Source of the DNA: Phycisphaeraceae bacterium | Lineage (GTDB): Bacteria; Planctomycetota; Phycisphaerae; Phycisphaerales; UBA1924 | Direction: 5' to 3' | NCBI GenBank assembly: GCA_019636515.1 | Contig: JAHBXI010000003.1 | Coordinates: forward strand, 434,001 to 498,000 | DNA length: 64,000 bases | Shown here: one piece after another, positions 43,370 through 51,744 of the stretch | How the letters are laid out: every line of letters begins with the position of its first letter | Numbering within the stretch: the first letter of the stretch is position 1 | Notes under the pieces: model-generated | Database searches by the model: none | Seen by the model: only the letters and a program-made list of their open reading frames with translations | Told to the model about the DNA's origin: nothing | Translations under genes and position numbers: made by a program

Positions 43370-43396
43370 AAGCCGGGCACGACGACCGGCTTTTTT
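43370..43396 (+). terminator. Rho-independent terminator after rpoC
   Basis: The stem aagccgg (43370-43376) pairs with ccggctt (43386-43392) around a nine-base loop and runs into a T-tract. It ends the rpoBC transcript between convergent genes. Confidence 0.85.
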
Positions 43397-43436
43397 CATG
43401 CGCACGCGCTCCGCCCTCGCACGACACGCCGGCATG

Positions 43437-44300
43437 TCAGAACAGCAGGCGAAACCCGATCCCGATCGCCAGGTCCAGTTCGGCCCGCTCGTCCAGGTCA
43501 TGCCACAGGGGGAGTTGGGCCATCACCTCGAAACCCCACCGGCGGCCTTCGTACATCAGCCCCGGTGAAAAGCGAAGTTCGGTGTCCCCGTTGGTCTCGT
43601 ACAGGCCGTTGACCTCGGCGGTCACGTACCACGAGCCGGTCGTCTCGGCGGTGTACGCCGACGGGGCGATGCGGTAGAGATACGCGCTGTTGAAGCAAAG
43701 GGCGTCATCGACTCCGTCACCGCCGAAGTTCCCTTCGCGGTCGCCGCCCGTGTTGAATCGGTAGATGAGGTCCTGGTTGAATCCGTGCCGGTCCCACACC
43801 CTGGTCAGCACGGCCCCGATCTCCGGGTTGACCGACCCGGAGGAAAAATCGTGGTCGTCCCCGCTCGCCACCGTGGCCCCGCCCAGCAGCGCGACCCGGA
43901 GCGTGTCGATTCCCCCCGAGTCGTCCTGGTACACCCTCCACTTGAACTGGGCCTGGAAGTCCTCGAGTCCCTTGTCGCCCTGGTCATCGCGCCCCGACGC
44001 CGCGGGGAACTCATCGTTCCGCCAGACGGCCGGTGACGTGATCCGAAGAGCCACACCCCGCCACAACCCGACCGACAGCGATTGCTCCCATTTGATGTCC
44101 TCGGTGCTTCTCGTGCCGCGGACGGGGTGTGAACCGTACTTGATGTAGTGAACCTGCTCGCGCAGCACGAACGTTCCCGGCGAGGGCATCGTCGCCGCCT
44201 CCGTGTACATGGCTTCCTGGGCGTACGCCTGGGGCGCCAGGCACGCGACCCAGGCCGCCGCCGACGCGGCCAGCGTGTATTTCTGGTCTGGCAGTCTCAT
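43437..44300 (-). CDS. Predicted outer-membrane beta-barrel protein
   Basis: A 287-residue exported protein: signal peptide (TLAASAAAWVACLAPQAYA) followed by alternating beta strands and a C-terminal strand ending in a phenylalanine (AIGIGFRLLF), as in outer-membrane proteins. The composition resembles proteins annotated as transporter or phenol-degradation MetA-like barrels; I cannot fix the family. CGGAGA lies before ATG 44300. It is the last gene of a leftward set: 32 bases separate it from the HMA-domain lipoprotein gene upstream, suggesting co-transcription and a shared role in metal traffic across the envelope. Confidence 0.78.
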   Translation of the reverse strand: MRLPDQKYTLAASAAAWVACLAPQAYAQEAMYTEAATMPSPGTFVLREQVHYIKYGSHPVRGTRSTEDIKWEQSLSVGLWRGVALRITSPAVWRNDEFPAASGRDDQGDKGLEDFQAQFKWRVYQDDSGGIDTLRVALLGGATVASGDDHDFSSGSVNPEIGAVLTRVWDRHGFNQDLIYRFNTGGDREGNFGGDGVDDALCFNSAYLYRIAPSAYTAETTGSWYVTAEVNGLYETNGDTELRFSPGLMYEGRRWGFEVMAQLPLWHDLDERAELDLAIGIGFRLLF

Positions 44301-44332
44301 GGTGCATCTCCGAGAGATGGTGGCTGGGCGGC

Positions 44333-44821
44333 TCACCGCGGCTCCACCTTCACGAGCGTGAACCCCGCGTCAAGGACGGTCTCTGAAAAATCGTGGGGTG
44401 ATGGCCGCCGCTCCCCGCCGAGCGTCACCAGCACCGTTCCGTCGCCCAGATTGATGGTCGCCGACTCGACCCCTCGCAGCCTCAGGAGTTGCATGTCGAT
44501 GTTGGTGGCGCACAGCGGGCATCCAAGCCCGTTCACGTACAGCAGCGCGGCGTCGGAGGTCATCGGCTTCCGTGACTTTGCGGCCGCGATCTCCTCGGGG
44601 CTTACCGTGTGGACCACCGCGTTTTCCTCGTAGAGGCCGTCCGATCCACCGCCTGGTCCCTTCGGCGAGGCGCACCCCGCGGCCAGCGCGATCATCGCGG
44701 CGCACGCCACCAGCAAGCAGACCCTCCCGTGGTCAACGACCCCCTCCCGACCAGAAGAATCCCCGAGAGCACCGTATCGAGAACGACCGCGAACAGAGCA
44801 CGTGATTCTGATGCAAAGCAT
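44333..44821 (-). CDS. Heavy-metal-associated (HMA) domain lipoprotein
   Basis: Small exported protein whose C-terminal 70 residues form a heavy-metal-associated fold: ALLYVNGLGCPLCATNIDMQLLRLRGVESATINLGDGTVLVTLGG, with the metal-binding GxxCxxC motif. A lipoprotein signal ends ALAAGC. The start is ambiguous. ATG 44821 has GGAG nine bases upstream but makes a long n-region before the signal. TTG 44716, after GGGAGGG, gives a compact signal peptide (LLVACAAMIALAAGC) and may be the true start. It probably binds Cu(I), Hg(II) or a similar soft metal at the membrane surface. Neighbours are a barrel protein and a cysteine-rich protein. Confidence 0.78.
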   Translation of the reverse strand: MLCIRITCSVRGRSRYGALGDSSGREGVVDHGRVCLLVACAAMIALAAGCASPKGPGGGSDGLYEENAVVHTVSPEEIAAAKSRKPMTSDAALLYVNGLGCPLCATNIDMQLLRLRGVESATINLGDGTVLVTLGGERRPSPHDFSETVLDAGFTLVKVEPR

Positions 44822-45055
44822 GATGAAGATCTCCGGGTGGTGAGGAAAGCCCTGCCGGGTGACCCGGCCGGCCTCTATCGTCGGATCGACCGCGGCGCCA
44901 CGGCCGTGGCCGGGGCCAGGAACGCCATGAATTGAACAACGGGATACGGGTGCGGCGCGCCGCCATCCACGCAAGGACCGGCCATACGGACGGCCTGTCA
45001 AGGACGGTCAATTTCAATGAAGGATCGGCGCGGGCGTCGGGATGAACTCACCCCG

Positions 45056-45547
45056 CTACACCTGCCAGGAGCACAGGCGATCGAGTTCCCACGCCCCGTC
45101 GCCCAGCGGATGGACCGCCGACGCACGCGGCGACGCCGAGAACACGCGGCCATCGTTTACACCGGACCACTCCCACCGCGGAGGTGAGTTCAAGGCCGGT
45201 GTCGGCCCCTTCTGGCCGGCCAGCGCCGGGGGGAAAAGGCAAAGGTGGGGGAGTTCGGGCGAGGTTTCCGCACACGGGCAGCAGGCGTTGCCCGCGGGGA
45301 TCGTTCGCCGCGACGGGGCCGAGGATATCGAGTCCCCGGGTTCGACTTGCCCGCCGGTCAGCGGGCCGGGCGAGCAGCAGCAGTCACCCGAAGGAAGACC
45401 ATCGCCTGGAGATGAACAGCAGGCATGTCCTGAAATCCCGTCCTGTCGTTCCTCCCCGCCACAGCGGCCGTGAGGCGTGAGCACCGACAAGACCGCCGAA
45501 AGCACGGCGGCGATCAGCATGGGGATGGCAGGCGATAGCCTCACCAC
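45056..45547 (-). CDS. Cysteine-rich exported protein of unknown function
   Basis: About 163 residues: an N-terminal hydrophobic segment (RLSPAIPMLIAAVLSAVLSVL) and then a region rich in paired and tripled cysteines (GHACCSS, GDCCCSPG, GNACCPCAE). Such clusters suggest metal or disulfide chemistry. No known family was recognised. The start is uncertain: GTG 45547 (or the next codon) gives a good signal sequence with GGAGAG further upstream; a TTG overlapping the stop of the upstream gene is an alternative. It lies between the receiver-like gene and the HMA lipoprotein gene, all leftward. That context, more than the sequence, points to metal handling. Confidence 0.55.
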   Translation of the reverse strand: MVRLSPAIPMLIAAVLSAVLSVLTPHGRCGGEERQDGISGHACCSSPGDGLPSGDCCCSPGPLTGGQVEPGDSISSAPSRRTIPAGNACCPCAETSPELPHLCLFPPALAGQKGPTPALNSPPRWEWSGVNDGRVFSASPRASAVHPLGDGAWELDRLCSWQV

Positions 45548-45609
45548 GCAATCATCGGCTCTCCGATCCGTCGGGTCAATCTCCCCCCGCCGCGGAACAT
45601 CCAAAGACT

Positions 45610-46005
45610 TCAATGTTCCATCTCTGGGGTCCCTCTCGAAGACCGGGCCGACAGCCGGAGCAGGACTTCATCCATGTCGTGATCCAGCGCGCCCCTGGTC
45701 AGGACCTCGTCCGCCCCGGCTTCTCGGGCCTGCTGGAAGAGCGATTTCTCCACATGAGGGCCGAACGCCACGATTCGAACCGAACGATGCCGGTGCGAGT
45801 TTTCCGGCCCTCGCAGGTGGTCGAGCATCTCCAGCGCCATCTCGGTCGCGGTCAGGTCCAGCAGCACCGCGACCGGATTGCTGTCGGCCAGGCGGGCGTC
45901 GAGCATCTGGATCGTGCGCACGGGGCGGCATGCCAGGCCCAGGGCGTCGGCGCACCCCTTGATCTTGGAGGCCCATATCAGGTCGGCGGCGAGGTACAGG
46001 ATCAT
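45610..46005 (-). CDS. Receiver-like (CheY-fold) single-domain protein
   Basis: A 131-residue protein with the alternating pattern of a response-regulator receiver: MILYLAADLIWASKIKG at the start, an aspartate after the third strand (PVAVLLDLTATEMAL), RSVRIVAFGPHVEKSLFQQAREAGADEVLTRGAL near the end. The acidic pair that normally follows the first strand is poor (AADL), so phosphorylation is doubtful and it may be a pseudo-receiver. AAGGA lies before ATG 46005. It is the first gene of the leftward metal-handling set and could regulate it or act independently. Confidence 0.7.
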   Translation of the reverse strand: MILYLAADLIWASKIKGCADALGLACRPVRTIQMLDARLADSNPVAVLLDLTATEMALEMLDHLRGPENSHRHRSVRIVAFGPHVEKSLFQQAREAGADEVLTRGALDHDMDEVLLRLSARSSRGTPEMEH

Positions 46006-46267
46006 CCTGGGATCCTTGCCCGGCGGATCCGGCGGATCTCGCGTCGGCGTCGAATCCCGGATCTCGCCAATCGGATTCATCACGAAAAGGTGTTTACGGG
46101 GCTTTGTATACCTCATACAGTCCTGACCCCGGCGGAGGTGAATGGGCGACCGAACAAAGCCCATCCTTCGCGGGGCGTGACTGGGTGGAGCGCGGGTGGC
46201 GGATGTCTCGCCTCCCGGTCCACCGGGCATCGGCCGGCAGGCCGAACAGAGAACGCGGAATACACCA

Positions 46268-47626
46268 ATGACAACGCTCGCATCGCCTCCCGCCGCCACG
46301 CACGCTCGTCCGAAGAACACCCCGCCGAGCAACTTCTCCAGTTCGGTGTTCGAGGAGTGCGGCCTCCCGTCGGACCCCAACAACCTTTACCGCCAGACGG
46401 TCGGCTCGATGCTGTACGCGGCGCAGGTGATGGACCTCCCGCACGAGTTTCAGTTGATCCTGGCGCAGCCGAAGAACGAGATCATGGTGCATTTCCCCGT
46501 GCGCATGGACAACGGCAAGTACCAGTTGTTCAAGGGGTACCGCGTCCAGCACAACAACGCCCTGGGGCCGTTCAAGGGAGGGCTTCGCTTCCACCCCGAC
46601 GTCCACCTCGACGATGTCAAGAGCCTCTCGTTCCTGATGACGATGAAGTGCTCCCTGGCGGGCCTGCCCTACGGCGGCGGCAAGGGCGGCATCAAGGTCG
46701 ATCCCCGCAAGCACTCGGTGAGCGAGATGGAGCGCATCGTCCGCCGGTTCACGGCCGCGATCGCCCACAACATCGGGCCTGACTACGACATCCCCGCCCC
46801 CGACGTCGGGTCGACCGCCCAGCACATGGCCTGGATCGCCGACACCTACGCCTTCATCTCCGAAACCAGCGGCAAGAACCCAAACGCCGTCATCACGGGC
46901 AAGCCGGTCGAGTCCGGCGGGTCGCTGGGAAGGGAAAAGGCCACGGGCCAGGGTGTCATCGACACCCTCGAGATCATGCTCCCCGAACTGGGGCTTGATA
47001 TCTCGAGGGTCACGTTCAGCGTCCTGGGCTTTGGAAACGTCGGATCGTGGGCGGGGCGGATCCTGGCCGCCAAGGGCGGGTCGATGCGCGCCGTCGCCGA
47101 CCACACCGGGTTCCTTCGCAGTGACAAATCCATCGACGCGATCGCCCTGGCCGACCACGTCTCAAAGACCGGAGGCATCCGGGGGTTTGCCGGCGCCGAG
47201 CCGTGCTCGAAGGAAGATTTCTACAAGGCCAAGGTTGATGTCTTCATCCCCGCCGCTCTTGAGCAGATGGTCCAGGAGTCCGAGGCCCGCATGCTCAACT
47301 GCACCGTGGTCGCCGAGGGCGCCAACGCCCCGACGACCCCGCCGGGCGAGAGGGTCTTGCTCGAACGCGGCATCGAGGTCCTGCCCGCCATTCTCGCCAA
47401 CGCCGGCGGCGTGACCGTCTCGTACTTTGAGTGGATCCAGAACATCACGTTCCACTCCTGGGATCTCAAACGCGTCGATCAGGAACTCAACAAGCACATG
47501 GTCGATGCCGCCAACCGGACCAGGGCGGCACGCCAGCAGTACGACTGCGATCTGCGCACCGCCGCCTACATCGCCGCCCTCCAGCGTCTCCAGAAGACCT
47601 ACGAGTTCCGCGGGATCTTCCCCTGA
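46268..47626 (+). CDS. gdhA: Glutamate dehydrogenase (Glu/Leu/Phe/Val dehydrogenase family)
   Basis: Cytoplasmic enzyme of 452 residues linking 2-oxoglutarate and glutamate. Diagnostic parts are GYRVQHNNALGPFKGGLRFHPDV, the lysine-containing MKCSLAGLPYGGGKGGIKVDP (K139 in GGGKGG) and the dinucleotide-binding region VLGFGNVGSWAGRILAAKGG. The C-terminal helix is complete. The start ATG 46268 is not preceded by a strong ribosome site. Coenzyme preference and direction cannot be read from sequence. A terminator follows about 70 bases after the stop. Divergent from the metal-handling set. Confidence 0.95.
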   Translation: MTTLASPPAATHARPKNTPPSNFSSSVFEECGLPSDPNNLYRQTVGSMLYAAQVMDLPHEFQLILAQPKNEIMVHFPVRMDNGKYQLFKGYRVQHNNALGPFKGGLRFHPDVHLDDVKSLSFLMTMKCSLAGLPYGGGKGGIKVDPRKHSVSEMERIVRRFTAAIAHNIGPDYDIPAPDVGSTAQHMAWIADTYAFISETSGKNPNAVITGKPVESGGSLGREKATGQGVIDTLEIMLPELGLDISRVTFSVLGFGNVGSWAGRILAAKGGSMRAVADHTGFLRSDKSIDAIALADHVSKTGGIRGFAGAEPCSKEDFYKAKVDVFIPAALEQMVQESEARMLNCTVVAEGANAPTTPPGERVLLERGIEVLPAILANAGGVTVSYFEWIQNITFHSWDLKRVDQELNKHMVDAANRTRAARQQYDCDLRTAAYIAALQRLQKTYEFRGIFP

Positions 47627-47698
47627 GTTCACGTCGGAACGGGGTTGGCCAGTCGGCGACCCTGCCCGACGCCCGATCGATTCCATGATCCCCCCTCC

Positions 47699-47722
47699 AA
47701 GCCCGCCCGAAGGCGGGCTTTT
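47699..47722 (+). terminator. Rho-independent terminator after gdhA
   Basis: A nine-base-pair stem (aagcccgcc with ggcgggctt) and a four-base loop continue into further T residues. It ends the gdhA transcript. Confidence 0.85.
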
Positions 47723-47925
47723 CGTGCGCCTTGATCGACGCGGGGAGCCGGCTCGGGGCGCCACCTGATCGCATTCGCGGAGGCTCTCGATCCGTCGGCG
47801 AACGCCGGGCAGAGGCGCCGCGCCGCCGCGGCGCGGATGAGCGGCTGGAGGGATGGCCCTGATGGTGAAAAAACGTTTTCCAACACGCGTGAGATGCGAA
47901 GGCACTCAACGGTGGAGGGTGATAA

Positions 47926-47996
47926 CTGGGGATCTAGGATTCGAACCTAGACTAGCTGATCCAGAGTCAGCGGTGCTACCGTTACACCAATCCCCA
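47926..47996 (-). tRNA. tRNA-Gln (anticodon CUG)
   Basis: On the minus strand the sequence folds as a standard cloverleaf: acceptor TGGGGAT pairing with ATCCCCA, discriminator G, anticodon stem GCTGA/TCAGC around loop CTCTGGA with anticodon CTG, and T arm CTAGG-TTCGAAT-CCTAG. The anticodon reads CAG glutamine codons. CCA is not encoded, so it must be added after transcription. An AT-rich patch directly upstream on its strand (about 47998-48030) is a plausible promoter zone. Confidence 0.97.
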
Positions 47997-48781
47997 AACA
48001 AAACACAAATAAAAATCCAAAAAAGGCAGTCGCACAATCCGGTGGTATCGTACCCACATCCGACCGGATGACAAATCGGCGCCTCCCGCCGAATACTGGA
48101 TGAGTGGTCAAGCCCGCGAACGGGCGGGTGAGGCGAATCGGGCGATCTGTCATGGGCCAGATCCAGGCCGGTAAAACACCCCAGAAGGCTCAATAATTCA
48201 TTGATTCAGGAACATTCCCGCTTGACCTGCGGATCATGTTCGAGGTATGGTAAGTGTGCGTCGCGGGACGCGTGGCAGGGCGAGGCACCTGGATTCGGGC
48301 ATGCCCCCATGAGGCTTGGCCTCAACTCGATACGGCGATGGCCGATCGTGCAGGCGGGGAACAATGCTCTGATTCCGCGGCCGTTGAACCGGTCGCTCCG
48401 TTGATGCCGACCCGACCCCGGGAAGGCCTACCTCTGCCGACAATTTGAAGACGAACGGGTGTTGCGGTTCCGCTTCATTGATGACCTGCGGAGTCGTCCT
48501 TGCTTGTTCGTACGGCCGGCGTGACACGCCGGCAATCGGCGGATCGACAGGCCTTGCTCGGGCCTGTCACCCGAAGGCGGCCTCACCGACCCGACCGCTT
48601 CTCTCCCGACTTCGGGATTGACGCGAGCCGGATCGAAAGGCTTGCCAGGTGGGGGTGGAATCACGGAGCCATCGGTCATCAACAGGCGACTGCCGCGCGG
48701 CCTGCCATTTCGCGCGGCACATGGTTCCCCGGCCCGGACGGGCACGACCCGATCCGAGCCGACATACGGAACGGAGCACAT
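47997..48781. other. Gene-free stretch of 785 bases with a promoter and hairpins
   Basis: No coding region is recognised between tRNA-Gln and the prepilin gene. Its left end is AT-rich and likely drives the tRNA leftward. At 48222 a strong rightward promoter begins. Downstream are two clear hairpins, gccggcgtg with cacgccggc near 48518-48536 and gacaggcc with gggcctgtc near 48547-48570. This may be a long regulatory leader of the prepilin gene or a separate small RNA. Confidence 0.5.
48222..48251 (+). promoter_or_regulatory. Strong candidate sigma70 promoter
   Basis: TTGACC (48222-48227) and TATGGT (48246-48251) are separated by 18 bases. Transcription would start near 48258, about 520 bases before the prepilin start codon. 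No other gene starts in between. Confidence 0.5.
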
Positions 48782-49789
48782 ATGAAAAAGGGCTTTACGC
48801 TCATCGAACTTCTGGTCGTCATCGCGATCATCGCGCTGCTGATCGGCATTCTGCTGCCCGCGCTCGGCAAGGCCCGCGCGACGGCCCGCCAGGTGAAGGA
48901 CAGTTCCCAGGTCCGCGGCGTCATGCAGGGCTTTGTGGTCTGGGCTCAGAACAACAACGAGGACTACCCCCGTCCCGACCGCCTCGACCGCGCGAACAAC
49001 ACGGTTGACGCCGGCGGCGCGGGCAACGAAGTCAAGAAGATCCTGCCCCGCCACGTCCTGTCGGTGCTGATCTTCAACGGCTTCTTCCCCACGGACATGC
49101 TGGTCAGCCCCGCCGAGTCCAACGGCAACCAGGCGAACTACTCGAAGTACGAGTTCAACTCGCCCAAGGGCGCGAAGGCCTCGGACAAGACCCTGGCGCT
49201 GTGGGACCCGGATTACAAGGCGTACTGGGTTGACTCCGACAAGGGTGGAACCGACGTGACCCGCAGCGGTACGGCGGCCATCCAGGGCGGCACCTCGTAC
49301 GCCTTCAACCCGCCCTTCGGCAAGCGAGCCATCCGCTGGAGCAACACCTTCAGCGCGACGGAAGTGCTCATGGGCAACCGCGGCCCGTGCTACGCGGCCC
49401 AGGGATCGGCCGAGAACACCACCTGGAAACTCATCTCCGATTCCCCCGCCTCCGACGGCAAGACCAAGCAGGGCGAGAGCAGCCAGACCCTGCTGATCCA
49501 CGGCGGACGCACGACCTGGTCGGGCAACGTCGGCTTCAACGACAACCACGTTGACTTTGCCACCAAGCCCGAGCCCGACGGCCTCACCTATACCTTCACG
49601 AAACTCGGCGCCGGCGTCAAGACCCAGCCCGACAACATCTTTGTCAACGAGCGTGACGACACCCGCGCCGCCGGGGACGATGAACTTCTTACCGGCGCCA
49701 ACGACAACAACAACGCCTACATCCGCTGCTGGTCGGAAGTGGTCGCCTCCAACAACAGCGTCACCCGTTTCAACGCCTTCTTCGACTGA
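48782..49789 (+). CDS. Prepilin-type N-terminal cleavage/methylation domain protein
   Basis: A 335-residue pseudopilin-like protein. The N-terminus MKKGFTLIELLVVIAIIALLIGILLPAL has the prepilin peptidase site after G4, the E at +5 of the mature protein and the hydrophobic assembly helix. The rest is a large globular domain, rich in Asn/Asp, ending FNDNHVDFATKP and AEIRCWSEVV-like segments as in planctomycete secretion pseudopilins that often occur in many copies per genome. It should be inserted in the inner membrane and may assemble into a type II-like pseudopilus. A strong terminator follows at once. A long leader precedes it. Confidence 0.9.
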   Translation: MKKGFTLIELLVVIAIIALLIGILLPALGKARATARQVKDSSQVRGVMQGFVVWAQNNNEDYPRPDRLDRANNTVDAGGAGNEVKKILPRHVLSVLIFNGFFPTDMLVSPAESNGNQANYSKYEFNSPKGAKASDKTLALWDPDYKAYWVDSDKGGTDVTRSGTAAIQGGTSYAFNPPFGKRAIRWSNTFSATEVLMGNRGPCYAAQGSAENTTWKLISDSPASDGKTKQGESSQTLLIHGGRTTWSGNVGFNDNHVDFATKPEPDGLTYTFTKLGAGVKTQPDNIFVNERDDTRAAGDDELLTGANDNNNAYIRCWSEVVASNNSVTRFNAFFD

Positions 49790-49854
49790 TCGATCCGTCC
49801 ATTTTCGGACCCGTGAGCGTTGATGCTCCCCGGATCCGAGAAGTCTGAACACGA

Positions 49855-49888
49855 CCGGAATCCGCCGACGCGGGTTCCGGTTTTTTTT
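49855..49888 (+). terminator. Rho-independent terminator
   Basis: The stem ccggaatccgc with gcgggttccgg around a short loop is followed by eight T residues. It ends the prepilin gene. The 338-base gap before the S1-domain gene holds nothing else that I recognise. Confidence 0.92.
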
Positions 49889-50127
49889 CCCCCATCCCGC
49901 CGGGATGGTCCGGACCCACCCCGGTGGACCACGCGCCGATCCCCCCATCGACTCGCGATGCGGGGAAGGCGATCGGGGCGAACCGGGCGCGGATTCTCGA
50001 CTGGATCCTCCCCCGTGGGCGTCCGATGGATTACACTTACGGGCACGGCGGGTCATGGGTGGGCTCGCCGTCCCTTCGCGGAACCTCATGCCCGCCCGTG
50101 TGGCCGACCAAGCGCCCGATACATCCC

Positions 50128-51627
50128 ATGCACCCGAACGCCAACGATCGTCCCGAATCCAACGACCGAATCTCCATCTCCACTTCCGGCGAAGAGCCGT
50201 CCGGTGGCGGTATCCCGATGCCCGATCCGGGCCAATCGTCGCCGGGATCCTCGGCGATGGAACTCTCCGACGCGATGGCGGCGGAGATCGACGCGGCCAT
50301 GTCCGACATGATGAAGCAAGGGGCGGCCGCGGCTTCGCCTGCTTCCGGAGCGGGGCATGGTCCGGGGCCCGGGGCGGCGCCTCCCGTTGTCGGTTCGCGC
50401 CCGGCCATTCGAGGTCCGCGGGTGGTTCAGGCGGGCCGCGAGATGAGGCCTGGAAAGGTGGTCGCCGTCGGACCGGCGGACATCTTCATCGAATTCGGCC
50501 CCAAGGAACTCGGGGTGATGACGCGAATGCAGTTCACCGAGGCGGACCTGCCGAAGGTGGGCGACACGCTTGACGTGGTCGTGCAGCCGCGTGATGCCGA
50601 CGGCCTGATCCCCTGCCTGCGCCCCGGCGCCGTGCAGAAGGCCGACTGGGAGTTCCTCGAGCCCGGCCAGACCGTCGAGGCGAAGGTAACGGGCGTCAAC
50701 AAGGGCGGCCTTGAACTCGAGGTCGCCGGCCATCGCGCGTTCATGCCCGGCGGCCAGGTGTCGATCGACCGCATCCCCGACCTTTCCGTGCTGATCGGCG
50801 AGAAACTGACCTGCGTCGTGACCCGCGTCGATCGGGCGGGAAAAGGGAATATCGTCCTCTCGCGCCGTGACCTGCTTGCCGAGGAACGCAAGCAAAAAGC
50901 CGAGGCCATCAAGGCGACGCTCGCGGTCGGCCAGGTCCTTGACGGCGTGGTGCGCAAGATCATGCCCTTCGGCGTCTTTGTTGACATCGGCGGCGTGGAC
51001 GGTCTGGTGCATGTCTCGGACCTGACGTACGACCGCGTGGCGTACGGGGAGAAGGGGATCGCCAAGGTCGTTCAGGAGGGCCAGGCCGTCAAGGTGCAGG
51101 TCCTGAAGATCGACCCCGAGGGCGACCGCATCAGCCTCGGGATGAAGCAGGTCCAGGGGGATCCGTTCGCGCGGACGGCCAGTGAATTGACCGAGGGCGC
51201 CGACGTGACCGGTCGCGTGAAGAACATCGCGGAGTTCGGGGCGTTCATCGAGATCGCCCCCGGCGTGGAGGGTCTCGTTCACATCTCCGAGATCGACCAC
51301 AAACGCATCGCCAAGGTCTCCGACGTGCTCAAGCCCGACGAGGTGGTCCAGGCACGCATCCTCAAGATCGACGGCCAGACACGCCGCATCAGTTTGTCCA
51401 TCAAGGCCCTCAAACCCCTGCCCGAGATCGCGTTCGGCGGCGGGGCGCCGGCCGGTGGCAAGGAGGGGGGCGCTCCGGGTCGCGGTGGGCCGGGCTCGGG
51501 AGGCGGTCGCGGCGGACGAAACCGAGAACCCATGCGCAGCGCGGAGGAGATCCTCAAGGAGACCCCGGCGCTTCGCCGGCTTCGCGAGCAGAACCGCAAG
51601 ATGCAGTTCAAAGGCGGTCTTGGCTGA
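50128..51627 (+). CDS. S1 RNA-binding domain protein (ribosomal protein S1-like)
   Basis: A 499-residue protein with four S1-type oligonucleotide-binding domains at about 105-175 (degenerate), 177-252, 266-341 and 355-430. The last two are canonical (MPFGVFVDIGGVDGLVHVSDL; AEFGAFIEIAPGVEGLVHISEI). An N-terminal 100-residue acidic, low-complexity region and a Gly/Arg-rich C-terminal tail flank the domains. It may be the 30S S1 protein or a related RNA-binding factor; the count of domains and the tail differ from the six-domain E. coli RpsA. The start is uncertain: no ribosome site stands before ATG 50128 and the frame is open to 49924. Confidence 0.85.
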   Translation: MHPNANDRPESNDRISISTSGEEPSGGGIPMPDPGQSSPGSSAMELSDAMAAEIDAAMSDMMKQGAAAASPASGAGHGPGPGAAPPVVGSRPAIRGPRVVQAGREMRPGKVVAVGPADIFIEFGPKELGVMTRMQFTEADLPKVGDTLDVVVQPRDADGLIPCLRPGAVQKADWEFLEPGQTVEAKVTGVNKGGLELEVAGHRAFMPGGQVSIDRIPDLSVLIGEKLTCVVTRVDRAGKGNIVLSRRDLLAEERKQKAEAIKATLAVGQVLDGVVRKIMPFGVFVDIGGVDGLVHVSDLTYDRVAYGEKGIAKVVQEGQAVKVQVLKIDPEGDRISLGMKQVQGDPFARTASELTEGADVTGRVKNIAEFGAFIEIAPGVEGLVHISEIDHKRIAKVSDVLKPDEVVQARILKIDGQTRRISLSIKALKPLPEIAFGGGAPAGGKEGGAPGRGGPGSGGGRGGRNREPMRSAEEILKETPALRRLREQNRKMQFKGGLG

Positions 51628-51744
51628 TGATCCTCCGACCATCCCGGTCGTGATCGTCACCCCTCGCCGGCGCATCGGCGTCGTTGTCGGCACGGCGCCG
51701 TGTCGCTCGGCTCCGCCTGGTAGTCACGCGGGTACCATCGACGC

